Source: Butyriboletus loyo
Taxonomy: Eukaryota > Basidiomycota > Agaricomycetes > Boletales > Boletaceae
Length of the DNA stretch: 16,351 nt
Direction: 5' to 3'
Assembly: GCA_038093515.1 (NCBI GenBank)
Contig: JBBPSI010000391.1
Span: forward strand, 1-16,351
Shown: piece by piece, positions 6,711-13,524 of the stretch
Layout of the letters: every line of letters starts with the position of its first letter
How positions within the stretch are numbered: the first letter of the stretch is position 1
Position numbers and translations under genes: made by a program
Notes under the pieces: generated by a model
What the model saw: the letters and a program-made list of their open reading frames with translations, nothing else
Database searches by the model: none
What the model was told of the DNA's origin: nothing

Positions 6711-7982
6711 ATGTCCATCTCCCCAGTCGAAAACAACGCCTCTTCTGCTGCCGACAACAACAATGAGAATCTCCCTCTTCTGCTGCAACCCCCCGTCCGC
6801 TCGTCGCGCCTCCCAGTATCCTCCCGCCGCATACTGTACGCTGCTGTTCTAGAAAACCCTGTCGCCACCTACGCCTTGGAGCAGCATATGGACTTTACCG
6901 GAGACTATGTCCTCCACACACTCGCTTCCCTCTACCGCTCCTACGCCCTCGCCCGCACCATCCACACCCGTCTGTGTCCGGACAACCAGCCGCCCGTCTA
7001 TGCCACCGCCCTTGAGTCCTCCTTGATGGAGGCTAGGGGCTACACCCTCGACATCCTCCACGCCAAAGGATTCGGTTACGTGGTTGATCAACTCCTGCCA
7101 GGTATTCTGGCCCCCGTCCTTAGACCCATCCTCATCGCGCTTGCTCCTAGGGAGCGGCAGTTCTACCTCCATTCCGCCGACCGCATCGGCTACCTCCGTC
7201 CCATGGCTCGCGGCCCCAATCCAGTGCCTCGTCCTCCCCTGGCAAGATCTCCTTCGCCTGTACCTATTCCAGCGCCATCCGCTCGAGAGTCACCTGCAAC
7301 CACGCTGGTAGCAGACTCCTCTCACGAAACAACTGGAGAGTCCCTGGAGTCCTTTCGGACCGACGTCGACAAGCCCCAGGTCGCTCGTCGACACTCCCCC
7401 TTACCGCCTCGTACAGTGCGTCGCCAACCTTGCCAACCATTACTCCAGGCCGGAGCTATCCCAGGGTCAGTCACCCTTACCGCCGCAGGACGCAGAATCG
7501 CCAACCGAGCCATCCGCTCCGTCACCCCCCAACCGTCTACTCGACGAGGAACCCCCTCGATCCAACTCATTCCCTGCGCCACTACCCCTGCCGCCGCAGC
7601 TGGTAGCTCTAATGACTCTTCCTACGGACCCCCGCCCCCCTACCTCGCTGGTCGGGGCACTCGTGATTCCCCTATCGTCGTCGATGATAGATCCCCTGGT
7701 CCCAGCCCGGGCCTTACTCGACCTCGCCTCATCCGCCCGCAACTCTGCTTCGAGTGCGGGACCGTCGGCCACTTCCGCAGGGAATGTCCCAACTATACCT
7801 GCCCGTTTTGCCGCCGCATCGCCCCTGGTCATATACAGGAGTTTTGCCCAGAACGTGTCTGCGGTTTATGCGGCGCCGTTGGCCACATCGTCGCCAACTG
7901 CACGTTCCGAGACGACGCATGGGCGGAGTTACCTGCCGACGATCCTTACGACTATGACTTCAACGAGGGAGCATCTCAATGA
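6711..7982 (+). CDS. A1 third ORF: zinc-knuckle protein downstream of pol
   Basis: This 423-residue ORF starts with ATG nine bases after the pol stop, in the same frame as pol, and ends 51 bases before the 3' LTR, so it belongs to the element. Residues ~36-165 look helical and partly hydrophobic (for example ALEQHMDFTGDYVLHTLASL). Residues ~170-340 are proline/serine/arginine-rich and probably disordered. Three zinc knuckles follow: CFECGTVGHFRREC (346-359), CPFCRRIAPGHIQEFC (364-379, C-x2-C-x6-H-x4-C) and CGLCGAVGHIVANC (384-397). The tail is acidic. The layout, helical part then linker then knuckles, is like a second Gag. No signal peptide and no convincing membrane helix are present, so it is not an env. 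It may bind element RNA or DNA, or supply nucleocapsid function beside the odd knuckle in Gag. Expression could be by reinitiation, stop readthrough or a separate RNA. I do not recognise a named family. Confidence 0.88.
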   Translation: MSISPVENNASSAADNNNENLPLLLQPPVRSSRLPVSSRRILYAAVLENPVATYALEQHMDFTGDYVLHTLASLYRSYALARTIHTRLCPDNQPPVYATALESSLMEARGYTLDILHAKGFGYVVDQLLPGILAPVLRPILIALAPRERQFYLHSADRIGYLRPMARGPNPVPRPPLARSPSPVPIPAPSARESPATTLVADSSHETTGESLESFRTDVDKPQVARRHSPLPPRTVRRQPCQPLLQAGAIPGSVTLTAAGRRIANRAIRSVTPQPSTRRGTPSIQLIPCATTPAAAAGSSNDSSYGPPPPYLAGRGTRDSPIVVDDRSPGPSPGLTRPRLIRPQLCFECGTVGHFRRECPNYTCPFCRRIAPGHIQEFCPERVCGLCGAVGHIVANCTFRDDAWAELPADDPYDYDFNEGASQ

Positions 7983-8020
7983 AGGGAGTTTTCAAGTTGT
8001 GGAGTCGGAGTCTCCACCAT

Positions 8021-8033
8021 GGGAAGGGGGTAA
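8021..8033 (+). other. A1 3' polypurine tract
   Basis: GGGAAGGGGG (8021-8030) plus TAA lies directly before the 3' LTR, the expected place for the plus-strand primer. Confidence 0.85.
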
Positions 8034-8459
8034 TGTTACGGTAGTGGTATACTTTTTCCATCCACTACCACTTGGACTACTTCATTCGCCTAGCCTTTCG
8101 CTAGTGCCCTTTGAGCGGTACGAACCGCTTTAGCTTAGTCATCATTTCTCGCGCACGGACGCGCTTTCTTTCGTACTCCAGAACTCTCTGGAATATTCCT
8201 TCCCCATTTGTAGTTTCCTTCTCGCGACTCGATTAGGAACTTGGTCTGTGCGCAGACCCCCAGTAGTATAAAGACCCGGTCTTTACACCCTGTACTGTAT
8301 CTAGTTCTACGCAGCCTACTGCTAGCAATTAGTATCACTTCCAGACTCTTAGTGTGCGCACTAAGACATAGTCTGAGACTCACCCAGAATCGTCTCTCGA
8401 GTCTCGAGGCCACTCCAGAGTGCCTCCTCGCTGTTCAATTGTTAGCGCCCAGCGTAACA
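8034..8459 (+). repeat. A1 3' LTR
   Basis: This 426-bp LTR is bounded by TGTTACGG and GCGTAACA. It holds the same elements as the 5' copy: U3 hairpins (second one 8114-8129), GGTCTGTGCGCAGACC (8243-8258), TATAAAG (8267-8273) and the self-primer ATCTAGTTCT (8299-8308), which begins 32 bases after the TATA box. It is followed by the target copy GGATA (8460-8464). Confidence 0.95.
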
Positions 8460-10122
8460 GGATATGCATAGACTGGGCCTTCTGTCCAGTTGAATATGTG
8501 AAGGCGGCAATTGTCTTGGGGTGCCGCTCAACCTCGGGGGAGGGGAAACTCGGTTGGTCTCCCATGGCGGGGATCTTGCTCATCCGCTCTGCTGATAGTT
8601 CGTCATCTGCTCCTCTCTTGACTGCTGTTGTCCCAGGAGCATCGTAGAAACGTTCTATAGGGGTTTCTGCCCTAATGGGAGGAATCAGGGGTAGATCATC
8701 ATTGTCTTCCTCGGTGGCGATGAGATTTGGCACGTCCTCGTGCATGGGTCCTGGGGTCTCCAGGGGGGTGGCGTAGGAGGTCTCCTTGGCAGTCTCGTTG
8801 CTACTGCTGGGCTCCCGTCGTCTTTTCTTGTGCTCTTGCGCATCTTCTTCTTCTCGGATCCTTTTTCCGAGGATTTCTTGTGCTACTGCAGCGGCTTGGT
8901 AGGCTTTCCTTAAGTCTGCTGGAGAGGTCGCTTGTTTTGACCTTTTTAATGTTGGCCTAATTTCGATGGCCGGTTCCTTTTCATCTTGGCCTCCGGACTT
9001 CTTTCTCCAGAGGGCGATCAACTCTTTGGTTGTCATTGTTGCTTCTTTTAATTCTGCCCCAGGGGTCATCTCCTCCTTGGGTTCGGCAGTAGTCTCTTTT
9101 GTTGCTTGTGCGGGTACTGGCGTCGGCACAGGCTTCCTTGGTGCGAGCGCGGGTTTCCTCACGAGAGGGCATCGGTGTACGAACGGCTTGCTCCATTGTA
9201 CAAGTGTAAACCCCTCGGAGTCCACTACTGGCTCGGGTTTACTTGTGCTCGACCCAGATATCGGCGATCAGGGTGAGATTCTGTCGATGAGAGGGCGTGG
9301 GGCGATACATTCTGCCAGCGTCTTGGCAGCGGGTTCCTCTTTCTTCTTGCCAAAGGCCTTCTCGAGGCATTGGCGAATTGTATCCTTGCTGATACCTCTC
9401 GACTCCAGGGTCTGGAGGAGTTCCTTAACCGAGGGCTCCGACGTGGAGGCGGCTCGGACTTGTGACGGTGGTGGTGTCGGGGAAGAGGCTTGTCTGGCGT
9501 TCCCAATGTTCCAGGCTCTCGCAAGAGGTGGTGGAAGACTTTTCTGTGGGGTGGAGGTTACGCGAACCTGTACTGGTGGGGACGAAGCGCGTCTGGCTTT
9601 CCCGATCTCCCGTGCCTTGTCGAGGGGGGAGAGTTTCCTTGTGGCGGTGGTGGTGGCGCGTATCTGTGCGGGGGAGGAAGAGGCACGCATGGCTCTCCCT
9701 ATGGCTCTTGCCTTTTCAATAGGGGAGCCAGTTCGGCGGGCTGCTCCCAGGGAGAGGGCTTTCTGAAGTGGGGTCTGTCGGGTGGCGGGGAGGGAGACTG
9801 CGCGTAAGTGCGCGACGGGGGAAGAGGCACGCATGGCTCTTCCGAGGGCTTTCGCTTTCTGTAGCGGGGAACGGCGGGTGACGAGAGTGAAGGGTACTTC
9901 TGCCGCGGCAGGATGACGGTGGAAGGGGTTTCGGCAATCTGCTCGCAAGCAGGTAGAGGTAGGGGCGGCGGGGGCTAAGGTGACTTTGTTGATGACGACG
10001 TCTTCCATTGGGTGTACATGGAAGGGATTGTTGCAGTGGGGACGTTGGCAGGTCCACTGGACACGTTGTCCAAACTCCTCGGTCTTCTCAGCGAGAAGGG
10101 CGTATCGGTTACTGAAGGACAT
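8460..10122 (-). pseudogene. Element E: gag-like ORF fused in frame to protease
   Basis: Read leftward from ATG 10122-10120 (context GCCATGTCC). It begins MSFSNRYALLAEK. Residues 25-37 and 58-70 are two copies of C-x4-C-x4-H-x-H (CQRPHCNNPFHVH and CLRADCRNPFHRH), possible zinc sites. Residues ~84-215 hold five imperfect basic repeats of the type PL-x-KA-x-x-IG-x-A-x-RASSP. A short helical segment (KELLQTLESRG) follows, then TGA at 9270-9268. After it the same frame continues for ~270 codons: a basic KKRRR stretch, acid- and proline-rich sequence, then AQSMHI, which lines up with AQSIRI before the family A protease. I see no capsid domain like that of family A. The TGA may be a mutated CGA (CpG) or a natural readthrough stop. 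The gene is cut at 8460 by A1. Its role as Gag is inferred from position only. Confidence 0.75.
9478..9873 (-). repeat. Internal peptide repeats in the E gag-like ORF
   Basis: Five imperfect units of roughly 25-30 codons share a KA-x-x-(I/L)G-x-A-x-RA-S-S-P core: KAKALGRAMRASSP, KALSLGAARRTGSP, KARAIGRAMRASSSP, KAREIGKARRASSP and RAWNIGNARQASSP. They are strongly basic, suggesting nucleic-acid binding. Confidence 0.8.
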
Positions 10123-10169
10123 GGCGATCTCGGGGCGACTTCGCAAAGTTGGAGATGGCGGCGGGCTGG

Positions 10170-10216
10170 GGGCGGCTTTACTGTTGGAGAACAGAAGCGA
10201 GTAGAGAGCTAATTCT
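10170..10216 (-). other. Element E primer binding site and conserved leader box
   Basis: On the minus strand, AGAATTAGCT (10216-10207) begins two bases after the LTR and is complementary to AGCTAATTCT at the predicted RNA 5' end (10454-10445). The following 31 bases (10200-10170) match the leader box of family A. The frame is open from here to the ATG at 10122. Confidence 0.7.
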
Positions 10217-10218
10217 TT

Positions 10219-10792
10219 TGTTACGCTGATAGCGCACAATAGCTAGCAAGCAAGCACTTATAGGGGCTCGAGCCTAATGAGGAAACTAGCCGACTCGCGT
10301 AGACGACGCTATCGGGTGTCTTGCAAAGCAAGTGTCGGCGAGATCTTGAGTGGTGGCGACCAGACGAGATCGAGCAGACTCTTATCGGCTTTATCGGCAA
10401 GAGAAGGGTATATTGCTAGATTACTATGCACTTGGTAGATGCGTAGAATTAGCTAAAGAGTCTGTACTTCTCTAAGTACTCGTATATATACTACTGGGTA
10501 TCGTGCACAGACCGAGCTGTGCGTGGCAGCGAAGGGCGGAGGGTTATGAGTCTACTCGAGTCATAACGGCGAATGGAGAAGCAGCAAAGTGCCGGTAACG
10601 AGGGAGCTAAGCTCCGAGTAAGAAGGCGACATCGTCAACGAATGAGAAGAGCTGAAGGTGAAGTGACGATGTCCATGAGGCGAGCCCCACAGGGTGAAGG
10701 GTGCGCGAATGGCGGAGCCCTTGGATATGGGTCTCGACGCGAAGGTACTGACGCGTTGTAATCTAGTCACGTGCTAGTCACCTGATGTAACA
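10219..10792 (-). repeat. Element E 5' LTR
   Basis: This 574-bp segment is bounded by perfect inverted TGTTAC...GTAACA and lies directly before the primer binding site of E, so it is the 5' LTR of the minus-strand element. It contains a minus-strand promoter, an E-box CACGTG (10768-10773) and the self-primer. Its partner LTR and left target copy lie outside the window; the candidate right target copy is AAATG (10793-10797). Confidence 0.8.
10445..10513 (-). promoter_or_regulatory. Element E promoter and self-primer
   Basis: Reading leftward: GGTCTGTGCAC (10513-10503), a TATATATA box (10490-10483), and AGCTAATTCT (10454-10445), which begins about 32-36 bases after the TATA box. The order and spacing match family A, and the box before TATA is almost the same. 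Confidence 0.65.
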
Positions 10793-11040
10793 AATGTCAT
10801 TGGTTAAGAAATGAAGGACACGACAGCTCAACTGAAGGTCCGGCCCGATGGGGCGACGAGACAGGGGCTATCTCAGTGTAGCGTCACTGAGACTCGCAGG
10901 AACGACCGGGGAAGTGGATAACGTCCACTAGGCGACTGGGGAGCGGGCGATGGGCGGCATCGCAAGATGGCGGGGGCGGCGGGGACGCGTGAGCGTGGGA
11001 AAACGAGTGGCGGGGTACACTTAGGGGTAAAACTGTAACA
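10793..11040. repeat. Unassigned remnant C, probably part of an LTR
   Basis: This 248-bp GC-rich stretch has no open frame I can support. Its right edge ends ACTGTAACA at 11040, an LTR-like terminus, and the copia reading frame resumes at the next base. The left edge is the border of the E LTR. The simplest reading is that an LTR inserted into the copia gene and was then split by E. If so, GCTCT (11041-11045) is one target copy. Orientation cannot be decided. Confidence 0.45.
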
Positions 11041-11669
11041 GCTCTAGCTGCCTTAGAAGATTGGGAAATCGAGGCTCTAGACGTCAAGACTGCATTTCTC
11101 TTCGGAGATCTTGATGAAGAAATCTATATGGAACAACCTGAGGGGTTCGCTCAAAAAGGCTCAGAAAGTAAAGTCTGTCGCCTACGGAAAGCTATCTATG
11201 ACCTCAAGCAAGTGGCCCTTCAATGGAACAAAGCCTTGCATTTATCACTTATCAAACAAGGTTTCAAGTGTACCTTGTCTGACCCGGGAACTTATATAAA
11301 ATTCATCAGGAAAGTCATCATTATTTTAGTTATATATGTTGATGATGCTCTTTTTATGGGTAGTGATAAAGCACAAGTCCTCGCTCACAAGAAACACTTT
11401 ATGAAGACTTGGGAGAGTCAAGACCTTGGAGAAGCAAAAGAGTATTTAGGCATGCAGATTACCAGGGATCGAAGAAATCGTACCCTGAGGCTGGATCAAT
11501 GCGATTATGCACAGAAGGTCATAAAACGATTCAAGCTTGAAAATGCAAAACCCGCACACACACCTCTTCCTTCTGGTTATAATCCTTCACCATCAACCAC
11601 CGAAGCATCGCCATCTTTGCATTCACAATATCAATCTGTCATCGGATCCCTCCTATTCATCATGCTTGG
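11041..11669 (+). pseudogene. Element D: Ty1/copia reverse transcriptase fragment
   Basis: One open frame runs through the whole segment and matches the copia-type RT domain: EALDVKTAFLFGDLDEEIYM, EQPEGF, AIYDLKQ, the active site YVDD (in VIYVDDALFMG), YLGMQI, and the C-terminal SVIGSLLFIMLG. The 5' side starts in the middle of the domain, right after remnant C. The 3' side is cut within the Gly codon of IMLG by the LTR of A2. No protease, integrase or RNase H of this element is in the window. AT-rich codons differ from the GC-rich family A genes, suggesting a separate history. Confidence 0.92.
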
Positions 11670-12096
11670 TGTTACGGTAGTACTCTACTTTTTCTCTCCA
11701 CTACCGTTAGGACTCTTACATTCGCCTAGCCTCTTGCTAGTTCCAGTTGAACGGTAACAACCGTTCTTAGCTTAGTCATCACTTCCCGCGCACGGACGCA
11801 CTTTCTTTCATACTCCAGAACGTTCTAGAGTATCTTTTCCTCGTTTGTACTTTTGCTCTCGCGACCCGATTAGGGAGCATGGTCTGTGCGCAGACCTCAG
11901 TAGTATAAAGCCACTGTCTTTACACCCTGTAACGGTATCTAGTTCTACGCAGCCTACTGCTAGCAATTAGTATCATTCCAGACTCTTAGTGTGCGCACTA
12001 AGACATAGTCTGAGACTCACTCAGAATCGTCTCCCGAGTCTCGAGGCCACTCCAGAGTGCCTCCTCGCTGTTCAATTGTTAGCGCCCAGCGTAACA
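11670..12096 (+). repeat. A2 5' LTR
   Basis: This 427-bp LTR is bounded by TGTTACGG and GCGTAACA. Contents: inverted repeat GGTAGT (11676-11681)/ACTACC (11700-11705); hairpin AACGGT-AACA-ACCGTT (11750-11765); GGTCTGTGCGCAGACC (11881-11896); TATAAAG (11904-11910); self-primer ATCTAGTTCT (11937-11946), 33 bases from the TATA start. From the start site to the gag ATG there is no ATG. Confidence 0.95.
11881..11946 (+). promoter_or_regulatory. A2 promoter, start site and self-primer
   Basis: The conserved box, TATA and ATCTAGTTCT keep the order and spacing seen in A1. Here the promoter and the primer binding site are not separated by an insertion. Confidence 0.7.
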
Positions 12097-12098
12097 AA

Positions 12099-12108
12099 AG
12101 AACTAGAT
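12099..12108 (+). other. A2 primer binding site (self-priming type)
   Basis: AGAACTAGAT starts two bases after the LTR and is the exact reverse complement of 11937-11946. Confidence 0.75.
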
Positions 12109-12496
12109 CTTCACCTCGCTTCTGCTCTTCAGCAGTAAAGCCGCCCTCCCCTCGCCCACCATTTCCATCCAACGTCCCAGACGCGTCGGCCGTTCTTTCC
12201 GTGTTCCTTCTCCCGAACCGGAACCCATCGTCGTCGACAATCCATCGCCGCCACACTCTCCCGCCCCGCCAAACCCTGAACCCCAGTTTTCCCCTCTGCC
12301 CCAGCTTGACCCCGAACCCTCTTACCAACCCGAGGACCAGGGTCTAGGGCAGGAAGACGAGTCAGCACCCAGCGACGACGGCTATCAAAGCGATTGGCTC
12401 GACAGAACCCCCCACGTTTCCCCACACAACTCCCGCTCTCCCTCTCCGCCGTATTTTCCACCCGCAGATCCCTCTGACGACGAAGACAACGACAAG
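12107..12496 (+). other. AUG-less open frame joined in frame to gag (A2)
   Basis: As in A1, the gag frame is open upstream to a TAG at 12104-12106. The encoded segment is proline- and acid-rich. Relative to A1 there are mostly third-position changes and a 12-base insertion (codons for PHNS). The ATT with the CCCACCATTTCC context is kept. The leader box is at 12116-12146. Confidence 0.6.
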
Positions 12497-13492
12497 ATGT
12501 CCGACAAAGGAAAGATCGTCCCCAAGGACTTCTCCGGGCTCAATGAAGACGCATCGCGATGGCTTCTCGCCATGCGCACCTACTTCGCCGCCAACCAGAC
12601 GGCATTCCCCGACGATGAATCAAAAATCAACGCCCTCCTCATGAAAATGAGCGAAGGAAAGGGCAAGACGTTCTCCGAAGGCTGGATGAGCCTTCTCCTA
12701 GATGGACACCCTACAGCACAACAAAGGGAGTTCACCACCGTCTGCGAAGACTTTCACAGAGTCTTCCATCCCTTCGACGTAGGAGAAAGCGCTCGCATCG
12801 ACCTAGGGAACTTAAACCAGAACAGAGCCAACAAGAAAGACGGCTACGACACATACGTCACGGAGTTCCAGCTCCTCGCCGCCAAGTCAGGAATCATAGA
12901 TGAGAAGGCGCTCATCGAGTGGTTCATCCGCGGTCTCGACCCCCGCCTCGCCGAGTCTGTCCTCTCTTGCGAGAAACCCCCTACCACGCTTGCCGGATGG
13001 GCCGAGAAAACATCCGCATTCCATGCGCAGCACAAGCGCATTGACGACCTCCGCGCCGGGAAGCGCTACATTCCCACATTCTCCTCTTCCTCGAAACCCT
13101 CGTCCAACAGAAGGGACCCCAATGCCATGGACGTCGACGCCGTCCGACTTACTCCCGTGCAACGCGCGGAGTACATGAAACAGAACAAATGTTTCATATG
13201 CCACCAAGTCGGATGCCGCTCCACCAACCATCCTCGCCCCCCACGCAACGGACAGAGCTCCAGAGGACCGCCCTCTCGCCCCCCTCGCAACCCTCAGCGC
13301 ACGCGCGCCGCCGTCGTCACGCAACCAGAAACCAAGCCCTCCCCACTCGTCGACTACTTGTCCGAGTTGAAAGGTCGAGGCACCCAACAAGAAGATGTCC
13401 TGAACGTGCTCAAGGCATGCTTCAATGAAGACGAAGAAAAGCTGCCCGTCGCAGCAACCAAGGTGGCCGAAGAATGGCCAAAGGATTTTTAG
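12497..13492 (+). CDS. gag: A2 Gag polyprotein
   Basis: From the first ATG of the leader (context AAGATGTCC) it gives 331 residues, colinear with A1 Gag. The capsid-type region covers ~15-185, and the zinc knuckle CFICHQVGCRSTNH with C-x2-C-x4-C-x4-H ligands is at ~232-245. A basic proline-rich tail follows. Near the C-terminus it has seven residues (VAEEWPK) that A1 lost. It stops at TAG 13490-13492 inside the slip site. No lesion is visible, and differences from A1 are mostly silent or conservative, as expected for a gene kept under selection until recently. The protein forms the particle shell and packages the RNA. Confidence 0.94.
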   Translation: MSDKGKIVPKDFSGLNEDASRWLLAMRTYFAANQTAFPDDESKINALLMKMSEGKGKTFSEGWMSLLLDGHPTAQQREFTTVCEDFHRVFHPFDVGESARIDLGNLNQNRANKKDGYDTYVTEFQLLAAKSGIIDEKALIEWFIRGLDPRLAESVLSCEKPPTTLAGWAEKTSAFHAQHKRIDDLRAGKRYIPTFSSSSKPSSNRRDPNAMDVDAVRLTPVQRAEYMKQNKCFICHQVGCRSTNHPRPPRNGQSSRGPPSRPPRNPQRTRAAVVTQPETKPSPLVDYLSELKGRGTQQEDVLNVLKACFNEDEEKLPVAATKVAEEWPKDF

Positions 13493-13524
13493 AAGAGAGG
13501 GAAGTTTCGACGTCTTCTCCTCTC
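13486..13524 (+). promoter_or_regulatory. Gag-pol -1 frameshift signal (A2)
   Basis: The run TTTTTAG and the hairpin GAGAGGGAAG (13495-13504)/CTTC-T-CCTCTC (13514-13524) are the same as in A1, with the same spacing. Confidence 0.65.

Larger units (their letters stand above)
843..8459 (+). mobile_element. A1: full-length Ty3/gypsy chromovirus (family A)
   Basis: The element is complete from LTR to LTR. In order: 5' LTR (843-1793, holding a B LTR), self-primer binding site, leader, gag, -1 frameshift signal, pol (protease, RT, RNase H, integrase, chromodomain), a third ORF, polypurine tract and 3' LTR. The LTR ends are perfect inverted TGTTAC/GTAACA, except that the 5' LTR now ends in ATAACA. 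The two LTRs differ at four positions once the B insertion is ignored, so the insertion is fairly recent. It lies inside element E in the opposite orientation. It is probably not autonomous any more: pol has an in-frame TGA and a lost RNase H glutamate, and the B LTR separates the promoter from the primer binding site. Confidence 0.95.

Noticed and set aside
6711..7982. Envelope gene
   Set aside because: The position fits but there is no signal peptide, no convincing membrane helix and no fusion-type segment; the three zinc knuckles point to nucleic-acid binding.
8966..9766. 266-codon forward frame opposite the E gag-like ORF
   Set aside because: It is the reverse of the repeat-bearing ORF; the minus strand carries the LTR, promoter, primer binding site and in-frame protease, so the forward frame is a shadow.
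9478..9873. DNA satellite in element E
   Set aside because: The units are similar as peptides but vary in length and DNA sequence; they are protein repeats inside an ORF, not a tandem DNA array.
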